Virus record (IMG/VR): IMGVR_UViG_3300021479_000050
Coordinates: 1-34,035 of that record
From: a virus
Reading direction: 5' to 3' (one strand)
DNA length: 34,035 nucleotides
Shown: piece by piece, positions 1 to 8,406 of the stretch
Layout: each line of letters begins with the position of its first letter
How positions within the stretch are numbered: the first letter of the stretch is position 1
Position numbers and translations under genes: made by a program
Notes under the pieces: model-generated
Told to the model about the DNA's origin: nothing
The model's input: only the letters and a program-made list of their open reading frames with translations
The model's database searches: none

Positions 1-956
1 CGCTCGGTCACAGCTACCGTACCGGAAGAGATCTTCTGCGCACTGGCGGCCGCTATGTCATGCGACTCGTGCGGCGTCCCACTGAGAGTGGCGTACGTAG
101 ACCCAGTCGACGCGGATACGACAGTGTCATGCCCTTCCGTGACGGCGGCGGTCCCGGCGATCGACGTATTAAACGCATGAACCTGATCATGAGACTCGAG
201 AATTGCGCCGACGAGAACGCCCGGGGTGAAGCTACCTGCAGCCACTCGGTCGTGACCTTCATGAATCGCACCACTCATGAATACGGCTGGTGCGATCGTA
301 AAGGCTTCCGACGCCCACGCGCCTTGATCGAAACCCTGAATGATTGCGTCTTCGATATCGAAACCGAACAGCGGTGTGAACGGGACACCGCCCGAACCTT
401 GCGCAAAATAATGATTCGTGACACCTACGCCGGCCGCTACCACGTCGAGATAGCCGTTTTTGTAAAGCGACTGCGTGACAGCATTCGGAACTGGCCCGAC
501 CAGCAAAAATGCGATCGTCATGTCTTGGTGATCGATGATGTATTCGCTGTAGCCGAGCGGATTCCAGAATTGATTCAGCACTCGCTCGCCGCCAGGTACT
601 GTGCCGTCCCAATGGTTGGCGGCCACGGTGGCGTACAGAAGCAAGCGGTATTCGTCATCGGGTAGCGGATAGAGAACCGTATTGCCGCCGACGATTGGCG
701 CCCACGCGCCCTGATCGAAACCCAGGCCCGCGATGTCGAATGAGAAGAACAATCCCGTGATCGGTACGTTAACAAAGCGCGTCGGGCCGATCCATTGCCC
801 GGTGGTATCGAGCTGCGACCCAATCGCCGTGTCGAGATCGTACAACGCAGGAATTCCGTTCGTAACATTCTGCTGATCGACGAGCGGCTGCAGCAACGCC
901 TTCATCACTGCGACGAAGTCGGGCTGACTGAACGGGGCTTGCGGCAACTGGCTCAT
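1..956 (-). CDS. DUF2612-type baseplate protein with C-terminal repeat tail (3' end off window)
   Basis: The minus strand is open from an ATG at 956 to the window edge (318 codons, no stop). The first ~180 residues carry the DUF2612 signature seen in contractile-phage baseplate proteins: DLDTAIGSQLDTTGQWIG, then FFSFDIAGLGFDQGAW, then LPDDEYRLLLYATVAANHWDGT. The rest changes character into ~21-residue repeats of the type GTAAVTEGHD (five copies before the edge). The same repeat occurs in the three LamG proteins of this phage. The gene starts 2 bp after the preceding LamG gene and so belongs to the baseplate operon. The repeat tail probably makes it a baseplate-to-fibre connector; that is inference. 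Confidence 0.8.
   Translation of the reverse strand, partial: MSQLPQAPFSQPDFVAVMKALLQPLVDQQNVTNGIPALYDLDTAIGSQLDTTGQWIGPTRFVNVPITGLFFSFDIAGLGFDQGAWAPIVGGNTVLYPLPDDEYRLLLYATVAANHWDGTVPGGERVLNQFWNPLGYSEYIIDHQDMTIAFLLVGPVPNAVTQSLYKNGYLDVVAAGVGVTNHYFAQGSGGVPFTPLFGFDIEDAIIQGFDQGAWASEAFTIAPAVFMSGAIHEGHDRVAAGSFTPGVLVGAILESHDQVHAFNTSIAGTAAVTEGHDTVVSASTGSTYATLSGTPHESHDIAAASAQKISSGTVAVTE
186..207 (-). repeat. 22-bp exact repeat within the tail repeat module (copy A)
   Basis: The 22 bases here recur exactly at 19200-19221. On the minus strand both encode AILESHD in register, in the DUF2612 protein and in the third LamG protein. The match is in the 21-residue repeat module shared by tail proteins of this phage. 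Confidence 0.85.
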
Positions 957-958
957 GA

Positions 959-1825
959 TCAGAACGCAAAAGGTGATGTCGGCGGAGTGAAGTTCGCCGT
1001 ATATCGAGCGACAGGACTCATTCGAATCTCGTCCAGGAAACAAGGACATGAAATCCCTTGAACCTGATCTCCGAACACTACGCTACCGCCGTCATTTCCA
1101 GGACCCGAAGCGGCCCCTCCAGTAGCGGTAGACCATTGTACTCCATCCAAATAGGCCGCATAAACTTCGCTGCCGCTTATCGCTTGGCCGACAAGCGCAA
1201 AGTGATGCCACGTATTTAACGAAAGGGCAGGGGACGCACTCGACGTGTAATCCCAATTGCCTATAGTAGAGGGGGTACCGACGTTAATGGTTATCTGTCC
1301 GGACGTATTGATAAACGCACCGAACCCTGTGAAATTGAGACTGCTCACGTGCTTGGTATAGATATTGTTGTTCGCAGCAGGATATGCCTGCAAATATACG
1401 AACAACTCGACGGTCCAATTTGACGGAAGATTTAGACTTGGTGCATTCCCACAGTTGATTCCATTCGAACCTACGCTTGATATTTGTAATGATGATGGTC
1501 CGAATTTCGATTGAGCAGTTGAGAGCGCCGCAGAACCTACGAAGGTTATTGTGTTTCCGTATACATCGGTAGTCGTCGTAGCACCGTTGAGTCCGTCAAG
1601 ATGAAGCAATAGAACGGATGAGGTTCCAGAGGTGCCAAGCGCATGCACTATGTCAGAGTATTCCGTTACCGCAATATTACCCAACTGTAGCGATCCGCTC
1701 ACGCGTACGCCATCATGTCCTTCCACAATGTTTGCGCGCGCCAAAATAGGCGCAAGCGGCGGAACCAATAGTCCGCTATTGTGCTCAGGCACAATCAACT
1801 TGATGTATTGGTCGACTAGGATCAT
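959..1825 (-). CDS. LamG/concanavalin-like tail protein, copy 1
   Basis: 288 aa. Residues 1-20 (MILVDQYIKLIVPEHNSGLL) are almost identical to the start of the next gene and probably form a common attachment segment. Two copies of the ~21-residue E-xx-D repeat follow (around IVEGHD and AVTEYSD). From about residue 70 there is a LamG-like beta-sandwich: LLHLDGLNGATTTTDVYGN, then WTVELFVYL, NTWHHFALV, YLDGV and FLDEIRMSPVARYTANFTPP. LamG folds in phage tails usually bind glycans, so a receptor-binding role is plausible but unproven. It lies between a paralogue and the DUF2612 gene with 2-bp gaps. Confidence 0.8.
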   Translation of the reverse strand: MILVDQYIKLIVPEHNSGLLVPPLAPILARANIVEGHDGVRVSGSLQLGNIAVTEYSDIVHALGTSGTSSVLLLHLDGLNGATTTTDVYGNTITFVGSAALSTAQSKFGPSSLQISSVGSNGINCGNAPSLNLPSNWTVELFVYLQAYPAANNNIYTKHVSSLNFTGFGAFINTSGQITINVGTPSTIGNWDYTSSASPALSLNTWHHFALVGQAISGSEVYAAYLDGVQWSTATGGAASGPGNDGGSVVFGDQVQGISCPCFLDEIRMSPVARYTANFTPPTSPFAF

Positions 1826-1827
1826 GA

Positions 1828-2676
1828 TTAGAACGCAAACGGATACGCCGGAGGCGTGAAATTGGACGTGTAACGAGCTACGTTGCTAAACCGGACTTCA
1901 TCTATGTTCCCATCAAATATTTCCCCGATAGCCGCTATATCCCCGCCTATAGCAATCGGATGTCCGTTAGTGGAGACAGTCCCCGTGAGTGTCCCACTGC
2001 CAAAAGAAGTACCTTGAAAGAATGCAATCATTATTCCGGACGAACGAACAAGTGCACAATGCAGCCACTGGCCGGTTGGTACCGTAGGGCCAATTGCGGC
2101 AAATTGATATGCGCCAACACTGTTGCTTGCATAAAAATGAATGAGATGGTTTATATCGCATTGAAGCAGAAGCCATGACGCCCCACCCACCGTTCCTGTC
2201 TGACCTAAGAACGAAGTGTTGATAGCCATAGAAGTTATCGTGTTGAAATACACGAAACACTCGATCGTGAAATCTCCAGCAAACTCCCATTGAGTTGCGT
2301 CAGGCGTAGTGATACGTTGATTAGTAGTGCTAAGAAGAGATGCTGTTCCAAATTTGAAGTTTGCAGTCGATAGTGCCGCACCGTTCACACCAGTCCAAGT
2401 GTTTCCATACACGTCCGTGAAAGTGGTTGAGCCATTCGTACCATCAAGATGCAACAACGCCAATCCGTTCGGCCCGGACTGCAACTGCCCAAATACCGTA
2501 TCTGGAGATTCTTGTACTGCTACTCTTCCAATCGCATTCAAGAAAGAACGAGCACTGACGCGATCATAGCCTTCGACAATCGACGCACGACCAAGTACTG
2601 GACCCAACGGTGGCGCCAATAATCCGCTGTTGTGCTCAGGCACAATCAGCTTGATGTACTGATCAACTAATATCAT
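1828..2676 (-). CDS. LamG/concanavalin-like tail protein, copy 2
   Basis: 282 aa from the ATG at 2676, which overlaps the TGA of the gpJ-like gene (TGATG). A GTG one codon upstream is less likely. The architecture matches the next gene: a conserved 20-residue N-terminus, two 21-residue repeats (IVEGYD, AVQESPD), then a LamG domain (LLHLDGTNGSTTFTDVYGN, FTIECFVYF, GQWLHCALV, NIDEVRFSNVARYTSNFTPP). The N-termini are near-identical while the LamG cores differ strongly. That pattern fits tandem duplication followed by diversification of the binding domain. Confidence 0.8.
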   Translation of the reverse strand: MILVDQYIKLIVPEHNSGLLAPPLGPVLGRASIVEGYDRVSARSFLNAIGRVAVQESPDTVFGQLQSGPNGLALLHLDGTNGSTTFTDVYGNTWTGVNGAALSTANFKFGTASLLSTTNQRITTPDATQWEFAGDFTIECFVYFNTITSMAINTSFLGQTGTVGGASWLLLQCDINHLIHFYASNSVGAYQFAAIGPTVPTGQWLHCALVRSSGIMIAFFQGTSFGSGTLTGTVSTNGHPIAIGGDIAAIGEIFDGNIDEVRFSNVARYTSNFTPPAYPFAF

Positions 2677-3872
2677 CACGTCACCGTGACGACAACATTG
2701 GCAGGCACACAGAATGCCGCAGCATTGAACGCAATTGGAATGTTCACGGTGCCTGTCGGACTCGGAGTCAGACCTACGGTAAGCGCGGTAATGTAATACG
2801 TCGCACCCACCCCGGTTGAATCCAACTGCGCGGCAGGATACAGCTGCGAATAGAACACCTCACCGCCGATTGGGAGAGACTCGAGAAATGCCGAAACTGC
2901 CGATTGGATTGAACCTACGGTGCTACCCGCAAATCCAGGCAGTGCTTTAATCGTAATGCTCACGTAGATCGGAACTTCGGTCAGGACATCGAAGTGAATC
3001 ACGATCGGCAGACCTGAGCCCTGATCGATCACTGTGAATGTCTCGGCGCCGTATGTGCCGGTGCCTTCGGACTTCGTCTTCTGAATCGTGTTCGCGATTG
3101 TCTGCAGATCCCCACCGGCCACGATAACGTCAATCGAGTGACTCGGCACACCGTTGACATCCGTCGAGCTTGTGTTGTTCTCGTAAACCGTCCACTGCGT
3201 TACACCAGGCAGCTGCCCGATTGCCGCAAAGATCGCGGCAAGAGGTGACGTCGCCGGCAGTGCGACAGATTTGGACTGACGCACGCGAAGAGTCGCGTCA
3301 GTTTCAACAGGTGCGCCGGGCACTGCAATATGCACCGGGTTGTTCACTGTCGACCATCCGAGTTGCGGATTGAATATGATGTTTACGCTGTTGGTCGTTG
3401 CGCTAATGGCTCCGATCTGTTGCGCCGTAGCGGTTTCGTCGATTGCGCCCGCGAGAGGGATCGTAACGCTCACGGGCAAATTCCACAGATTTCCATTCGT
3501 GTCTTGCACCACACCGTTGGTGATGGTGGTTCCAGCGGTACCCGTGATAGTTACGACGACGGTACTGTTCGTGGCCACGTCTCGCGTCAGACCGTTAATC
3601 CGAACCAAGCTCGACAGATTGGCCCCTTGAGCAAATGACGGACTGAAAGATTGATATGCCGCTACGATGGCGTTGTTTCCGTCACTGATTGCCTTGGCAA
3701 ATACAGCGAGCATGTTGCCATCCTGGCTGTCCGGAGAGATCACTGCGTCGGACCCGTAGATGCCTTGGAAGCTGGCCTGCAGCGACGCATAAACGTCCGC
3801 ATACGTCGGAATAGTGATACCGGCGCTCGTGATAGTAGGGCCGAGCGTGGCAAGCGGATAGGGTCCAGCCAT
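2676..3872 (-). CDS. Baseplate J-like wedge protein
   Basis: 398 aa. It resembles the baseplate J/gp47 family. The N-terminus has TYADVYASLQASFQGIYGSD and SPDSQDGNMLAVFAKAISD, the usual opening of this family. The middle is a beta-rich region with TNGVVQDTNGNLWNLP and GAPVETDATLRVRQ, and the end has GEVFYSQLYPAAQLDSTGVG. In contractile tails this protein builds the wedge that triggers sheath contraction. It follows the gp25-like gene, as in P2, Mu and AP22-like phages. The ATG at 3872 has GAGGAAACTGCC just upstream. Confidence 0.9.
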   Translation of the reverse strand: MAGPYPLATLGPTITSAGITIPTYADVYASLQASFQGIYGSDAVISPDSQDGNMLAVFAKAISDGNNAIVAAYQSFSPSFAQGANLSSLVRINGLTRDVATNSTVVVTITGTAGTTITNGVVQDTNGNLWNLPVSVTIPLAGAIDETATAQQIGAISATTNSVNIIFNPQLGWSTVNNPVHIAVPGAPVETDATLRVRQSKSVALPATSPLAAIFAAIGQLPGVTQWTVYENNTSSTDVNGVPSHSIDVIVAGGDLQTIANTIQKTKSEGTGTYGAETFTVIDQGSGLPIVIHFDVLTEVPIYVSITIKALPGFAGSTVGSIQSAVSAFLESLPIGGEVFYSQLYPAAQLDSTGVGATYYITALTVGLTPSPTGTVNIPIAFNAAAFCVPANVVVTVT

Positions 3873-3882
3873 GGCAGTTTCC

Positions 3883-4230
3883 TCAAAGACTGAGCGTGAT
3901 CGGCGCGGTGCCGTAAATCGTATCGATGGTTGCAGTGATCGTCAGGGCGCGACCATTCAACTGCGACGAATAATCCAGGATCTGATTCACTCCCGGCGTA
4001 TTCAGGATCGCGCTTTGAATCGCCCCATCGCGGACGCCAGCGGTGCCGAATCCAATCACTTGCTGCAAGTACGGTACCCCGACATTCGTATCGAGAAACC
4101 ACTGGCCTTGCCATAGGCGCAGACGCGTCAGAACCGCCTGGGCTACGCATTGCGGCGAATTCACCAGGAACTGCGTGTGCCCGCTGAAAATCGTACTGTC
4201 GCCGGTTGGAGTGAGCTCGCGGTATCGCAT
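3883..4230 (-). CDS. gp25-like baseplate wedge protein
   Basis: 115 aa, the normal size for gp25/gpW-type wedge proteins. Visible signatures are VAQAVLTRLRLWQGQWFLDTNVGVPYLQQVIG, here spread over residues 30-60, and a C-terminal strand pair (GRALTITATIDTIYGTAP). These proteins join the sheath/baseplate hub to the gpJ-like wedge. The neighbours are the spike gene upstream and the gpJ-like gene downstream. Confidence 0.85.
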   Translation of the reverse strand: MRYRELTPTGDSTIFSGHTQFLVNSPQCVAQAVLTRLRLWQGQWFLDTNVGVPYLQQVIGFGTAGVRDGAIQSAILNTPGVNQILDYSSQLNGRALTITATIDTIYGTAPITLSL

Positions 4231-4238
4231 TTTCGTCT

Positions 4239-4976
4239 CTATGCCACGGGGCCTGAATCGTCGCCGCCAGTTTGAACCAAAGTGTGGAGGTGGGTCTCGT
4301 CGATGCGATGGCCATTGGCAACCACTTCGCCCGCAAATGTACTCGTGGCCGCGGTGATCCCTACAGCTGCGGCATCGATAATTGTGTTGCCTACGGACGC
4401 GACATTGACCTGACCCGCGGCATTCAGATTGATGTCGCCGCCTGCATTGATATTCACATTGGCAGGCGTGTGAATGTTCACAACGTGGCCGCCGGCAATC
4501 TCGATGTACGCCTGGCCATCATCTGAGCGCAATTGTACCGTATTCGTGCTGACGCTTGGCAGGGCATGCGGAAGACTGGAAACGCCCACGCGGACGAATC
4601 CATCGGACAGATCGTGCATCCGAAGATCCCCTTGCTGACTCATTTGGCCAGTCGACCACCACCCGTCGATGCAGCGACTGGAAAATGCCACTGTGCATTC
4701 ATCTCCGGGCTGAATGGGGAATGTCAGGTGATATCCCCCTCCTCCTGGAAACTCCACGGGGCAATCGGCGATCACTGGCATCTGAATGTGTGCGGGCGAG
4801 CCTGTCCGAGGATCATTCCACTGGATGATGATCTGGGGCTGAACCTGACACGTTTGTTTCACCGCGTCGTAACTGACGATCTTCGCCGGCAGAAGAGTCC
4901 ATATGTTCGCCTGACGGCCGCGGATCGCCGCAATCACGGCGCTTCGCAAGTCGTTTACGCGTTCGCGCGGATCCAT
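4239..4976 (-). CDS. gp138-like central spike protein
   Basis: 245 aa. Residues ~10-130 look like the OB-fold N-terminal domain of phi92 gp138/gpV spikes (WTLLPAKIVSYDAVKQTCQVQP, then GGYHLTFPIQPGDECTVAFSSRCID). Residues 150-215 are a run of short Asn/Gly-rich strands (VNIHTPANVNINAGGDINLNA), which suits a trimeric beta-helix. The C-terminus has H223, H229 and H231 (HLH), which resembles the HxH metal site at the apex of membrane-piercing spikes. It acts at the tip of the tail tube, puncturing the outer membrane. Iron binding is inferred from the motif. Confidence 0.85.
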   Translation of the reverse strand: MDPRERVNDLRSAVIAAIRGRQANIWTLLPAKIVSYDAVKQTCQVQPQIIIQWNDPRTGSPAHIQMPVIADCPVEFPGGGGYHLTFPIQPGDECTVAFSSRCIDGWWSTGQMSQQGDLRMHDLSDGFVRVGVSSLPHALPSVSTNTVQLRSDDGQAYIEIAGGHVVNIHTPANVNINAGGDINLNAAGQVNVASVGNTIIDAAAVGITAATSTFAGEVVANGHRIDETHLHTLVQTGGDDSGPVA

Positions 4977-4977
4977 C

Positions 4978-5988
4978 CTAACCTCCGGTCAATGGGTTCG
5001 TTAGAACCGTCGAGGTGGTTTTGTCGGTGGCCAGGCACGTTAAATTGGCGTACCACTTCTGACCGCGCGTGTCACCTTCGTACTCGATGACATATATACG
5101 GTAAACGCCGTCGAACGTCGTCTTTGCAACGTAATCGATGTCCTTGCCTCGGCTGCGAAAACTGACACCTGCCGAACCGCCCTGTGCCAGGTTAATCGAA
5201 CTACCGATGAAGGTGTTGATCAGATCGGCGTTCAGTTGAATCGTGCCGCCAACTTGTAGCAGCGGGTTAATCAAACACTGAATCTTGAGACCCTCATTTG
5301 TCGCTTCCGGAATGCCGACTACGCCTGTCTGTGTCGACATCTGGATCGGAGGCCCCGGCAGATATCGGTTAACCGGAATCAATTGCAGCACGCCTTGCTG
5401 GATTGACCACGAGACATTCAAAGTAGATGCCAGCGTATGGATCGTGTCGCGTGCCGCTCCGAACAACACTTTCGAACGAGGATTCGCGATACCTGTTTTC
5501 AAAGTGTCAAAGTCATCACGAACGACAACGGATGTCTCGCCATTACTCACATTGCTGATAGCTTTGTTTCCTGCGGCAACTGCAGCCGCTATGACTTGCT
5601 GCGGCGTATTGCCTTTCGCCAGAGAAGCGCTCACAAAGCCTTGGTTGTAAAACACGTCAGCGTCGGAACATAGCAAATCAAGATACGTGCGCGTGGCAGT
5701 CTCTTTGCCTTTTCGAAATTGTTTGATCGAACCTGCAAAGATCGCAGCGAATGGCCCATTCTGATAGCCGGCCTGCAGAGTCACCGTTGTGAATTCGAGC
5801 AGGATTTTATTCATCGTTTCGGGTTTCAAGTTGTATACCCGAATGACGGCCGTGTTGGGGTGATCAATGTCCGCAGCCTCAATGCTGAACACGATGCGGA
5901 ATTCTGACAAATCAAGTGTTTCACCTGCTGCACTGGTTATTTGCAGCACGCATTTTCTATTGAACAAACCTATCTGATCGGTAGTCAT
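4978..5988 (-). CDS. Baseplate hub protein (gpD/gp41-like)
   Basis: 336 aa from the ATG at 5988, which overlaps the TGA of the plug gene (TGATG). The N-terminus begins GLFNRKCVLQITSAAGE and continues LRIVFSIEA-type strands, then RVYNLKP, LQAGYQNGPFAAIFAGSI and later VLQLIPVNRYLPG. This is the pattern of hub proteins that cap the tail tube and hold the spike. It sits between the plug and spike genes, the order found in minimal baseplates such as cyanophage Pam3. Confidence 0.8.
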   Translation of the reverse strand: MTTDQIGLFNRKCVLQITSAAGETLDLSEFRIVFSIEAADIDHPNTAVIRVYNLKPETMNKILLEFTTVTLQAGYQNGPFAAIFAGSIKQFRKGKETATRTYLDLLCSDADVFYNQGFVSASLAKGNTPQQVIAAAVAAGNKAISNVSNGETSVVVRDDFDTLKTGIANPRSKVLFGAARDTIHTLASTLNVSWSIQQGVLQLIPVNRYLPGPPIQMSTQTGVVGIPEATNEGLKIQCLINPLLQVGGTIQLNADLINTFIGSSINLAQGGSAGVSFRSRGKDIDYVAKTTFDGVYRIYVIEYEGDTRGQKWYANLTCLATDKTTSTVLTNPLTGG

Positions 5989-6299
5989 CACGGCACCGTG
6001 ATGAAGTAAAGATTTCCGTTGTCGCCCAGATTGCTATATGTCGGCACCGCGTCGGTGTCGTAGTCAGTCATGGCTACGAGCGACCCTCCGAAATTCAAGT
6101 AACCGTACTGTCCGAGGAGATCACAACCTGTGACCAGCGCGATTCCTGTAACGATGTTATTTCCCGACTGATCGGCAATATCGAGTGTCCAGCTGTTCGC
6201 ATTGGAATTGAAATTGAGCGTCAGCGTGTATACCGTGCCGCCCAATGAGATACCCAACTGCTGCTGAGAGCTGGTCAAAGGAATACGATAGGGGGTCAT
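5988..6299 (-). CDS. Baseplate plug protein (Pam3 gp18-like)
   Basis: 103 aa from the ATG at 6299, chosen because it makes an ATGA overlap with the upstream stop and has GGAGTG just before it; a GTG at 6317 is less likely. The sequence RIPLTSSQQQLGISLGGTVY, then WTLDIADQSGNNIVTGIALVTG and YLNFGGSLVAMTD, fits the small plug family (Pam3 gp18). In that family the protein closes the tube end. The assignment is from remembered family pattern and gene order. Confidence 0.75.
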   Translation of the reverse strand: MTPYRIPLTSSQQQLGISLGGTVYTLTLNFNSNANSWTLDIADQSGNNIVTGIALVTGCDLLGQYGYLNFGGSLVAMTDYDTDAVPTYSNLGDNGNLYFITVP

Positions 6300-6970
6300 G
6301 GCGCCACTCCTATCCACACGCCTGCGGCGGTCGCATTGAAGTTGGGTGCGGCCGCAACCGACAAACGACCCGTTAACTGCACCGGATTCGTATCCTGAGG
6401 AGATTGTTGAGCGGACTGAGGCGCAGCCACCGGGACAATTTGCGTTAGCGCAATCAGCACTTGACGCATGTGCAACGTCACTCCGAGCATGTTGACTTTT
6501 TCTTTGTCGGAGTCGGTGGAGATCCCTTGGATCATCATTTGCGGATACTGACGCTTGCTAGTGACAACCGTATAAAGCACGCGCGCCGTCTGACCCTGAA
6601 TCAGTTGCGTGTAAATGGCAGCCAACTGCGCAATGTATTCCGCACCGGGAGTGCTGTTTCCAATTCGACCGAGATCGAATAGCTGTTGCCCCGACCAACC
6701 AATATGCAAAGTGAGCTCGGCAGGCTTCTTGAACGAATGATCGGTGATGGGCGCACCCTGTTCGATCGGGTGATCCTCGATCTCCATCTCGTCGTGATGA
6801 ATCTCTTCGAGCGTGACCTGGCCGATGAATTGAGGATTGTTCGCCTGCGACGCCGGCAGCCCATTCTGCAGAATGTTGTCCTGACCAACGAGCGCGCCCG
6901 TCGTCCCGACCTCGGGGTAGAGGCCGCGAACGAGTTGCAGACCGGGCACTGGTGCGTTTGTGAGAGGCAT
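6296..6970 (-). CDS. Dit-like baseplate/tail protein
   Basis: 224 aa from the ATG at 6970, two bases after the tape-measure stop (a TTG two codons earlier is possible). The motifs TLEEIHHDEMEIEDHPIEQGAPITDHSFKKP (here noted around residues 50-85) and LTLHIGW are typical of Dit-like proteins in this tail type. Those proteins form the ring joining tube and hub. The C-terminal ~40 residues are Ala/Gln-rich and probably flexible. It lies directly after the tape measure gene, as expected. Confidence 0.75.
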   Translation of the reverse strand: MPLTNAPVPGLQLVRGLYPEVGTTGALVGQDNILQNGLPASQANNPQFIGQVTLEEIHHDEMEIEDHPIEQGAPITDHSFKKPAELTLHIGWSGQQLFDLGRIGNSTPGAEYIAQLAAIYTQLIQGQTARVLYTVVTSKRQYPQMMIQGISTDSDKEKVNMLGVTLHMRQVLIALTQIVPVAAPQSAQQSPQDTNPVQLTGRLSVAAAPNFNATAAGVWIGVAP

Positions 6971-6972
6971 GA

Positions 6973-8406
6973 TCAATTCGCAAAAAGACCGACGCCATCG
7001 CGGAACAGATCCGCATTTGTGCGTCGCACTTTCGATTGTACAACTTCACCGACGGCACCCGCATCGGAGCCGCTGATGTTGAAATTCTGCGTTACTTGGG
7101 GCGCGAAGACCTTCGAACCTTCGCCTCGAACTTGCGCATTGACGTCGCCGAGACGCGTATTGCCCAGAATCTTGTTTGGATACTCGGTAGTCTCTTTCGT
7201 CAGCGGGCCATACTTCTTGCCTCCGGCCAGCTGATCGTCTATGCGGCCCGATCCTGCATTGTAGGCTTGTAACGCCAAGCGGTAATTGCCTTTGTATTTG
7301 TCCAGCAACTCTTTCAAGAATTTCGCCGCTTCGAAGATGTCACGCATCGGATCCTGTCCCGCTTCGAACCCACGACCACGCGCAGTGGCCGGCATGAATT
7401 GAGCCACACCTTTGGCACCCGCAGGACTTTCGGCGGTCGGATTCCACGCGGATTCTTGCTTGAGCATGCGCATGAATATGTTCGGATCTAGCCCGAATTT
7501 CATTGCATCCTTTTGCGCTTCGATCTGCAGATCCTGCGTGGATATATTGCTGAACTTAGGTTTCCCCACACCACCGGCAGCCCGTAAACGCGCTTCGTCT
7601 TCAGGCTTCAGTTTCATTGTTGGGAATGCATTCTCGAACATATTTTTCCAATCACCTCTCAACATATGATCGAGTACCGAGGATGCTTTCGTGGCAGTAT
7701 CTACGGCATCATTCATGTAGCTGTTCAACCCGAGCCATTTCGCACCAAGACCAGAGATCTCCTGTCCGATGATGCCGAGCTGTCGATTGAATTCTGCACC
7801 TTGCGATGCGGCCGTCTGATAGTTCTGGCCACTCAGTTTCATGATGTCTTGCGACTTCTTGAACTGTTCGTCCAACACTGGCAACTCTTTAACCAGCTGC
7901 ACGAAGTTGCGCTCATTCATGTGCAACCAGTCTTGGGCCAGCTGGAGGGCCGTGTAGCGCTCGCCGCCCCCTCGGTTGTACATGGCCGCCAACATATGCT
8001 CCACGTCCTTAGCAACGAACTCCGTGGGTTGTTTGGTGTTGATGCCCCATCCGCGCAACAGACTCTCGGTGCCCGGTTTACGCAGCATGTCGCCGATCGC
8101 CTCAATGGCCTCAGTGGCCACGCCGGCCTGCAGTCCCACGCCTTGGAATGCCGCCTCAGTGGCCTTCAAACCGGCGACTGTTGCGCCTGTACGCTCGCTG
8201 ATATAGAAAAGACGTGACAGGCCGTCGGCCATGGACTCGACGAACTTTTCCACCGCCAGACCGACACCGATCATGGTGCCACCGAGAGCCATCGCGCCCT
8301 TGGTGGTCTCGCTGAGTTGCGAGCGAAACTTCTTGCCACCAGCCTCGTCAATCTTGAAGCCGATGGCAATCAGAAACTCTTTTAGGATTTCGGATTCAGT
8401 GGCCAT
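6973..8406 (-). CDS. Tail tape measure protein with lytic transglycosylase domain
   Basis: 477 aa. Residues 1-~280 are helical tape-measure-like sequence with a hydrophobic stretch near 38-53. Residues ~295-400 are a Slt-type lysozyme-like domain with the likely catalytic Glu318 in LKQESAWNP, then GVAQFMPATA (333-342) and AYNAGSGRI (381-389). The enzyme would cut cell-wall glycan strands during DNA injection. The protein is short for a tape measure, which predicts a short tail of very roughly 60-70 nm. Its start overlaps the end of the chaperone frame by 11 bp. Confidence 0.85.
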   Translation of the reverse strand: MATESEILKEFLIAIGFKIDEAGGKKFRSQLSETTKGAMALGGTMIGVGLAVEKFVESMADGLSRLFYISERTGATVAGLKATEAAFQGVGLQAGVATEAIEAIGDMLRKPGTESLLRGWGINTKQPTEFVAKDVEHMLAAMYNRGGGERYTALQLAQDWLHMNERNFVQLVKELPVLDEQFKKSQDIMKLSGQNYQTAASQGAEFNRQLGIIGQEISGLGAKWLGLNSYMNDAVDTATKASSVLDHMLRGDWKNMFENAFPTMKLKPEDEARLRAAGGVGKPKFSNISTQDLQIEAQKDAMKFGLDPNIFMRMLKQESAWNPTAESPAGAKGVAQFMPATARGRGFEAGQDPMRDIFEAAKFLKELLDKYKGNYRLALQAYNAGSGRIDDQLAGGKKYGPLTKETTEYPNKILGNTRLGDVNAQVRGEGSKVFAPQVTQNFNISGSDAGAVGEVVQSKVRRTNADLFRDGVGLFAN

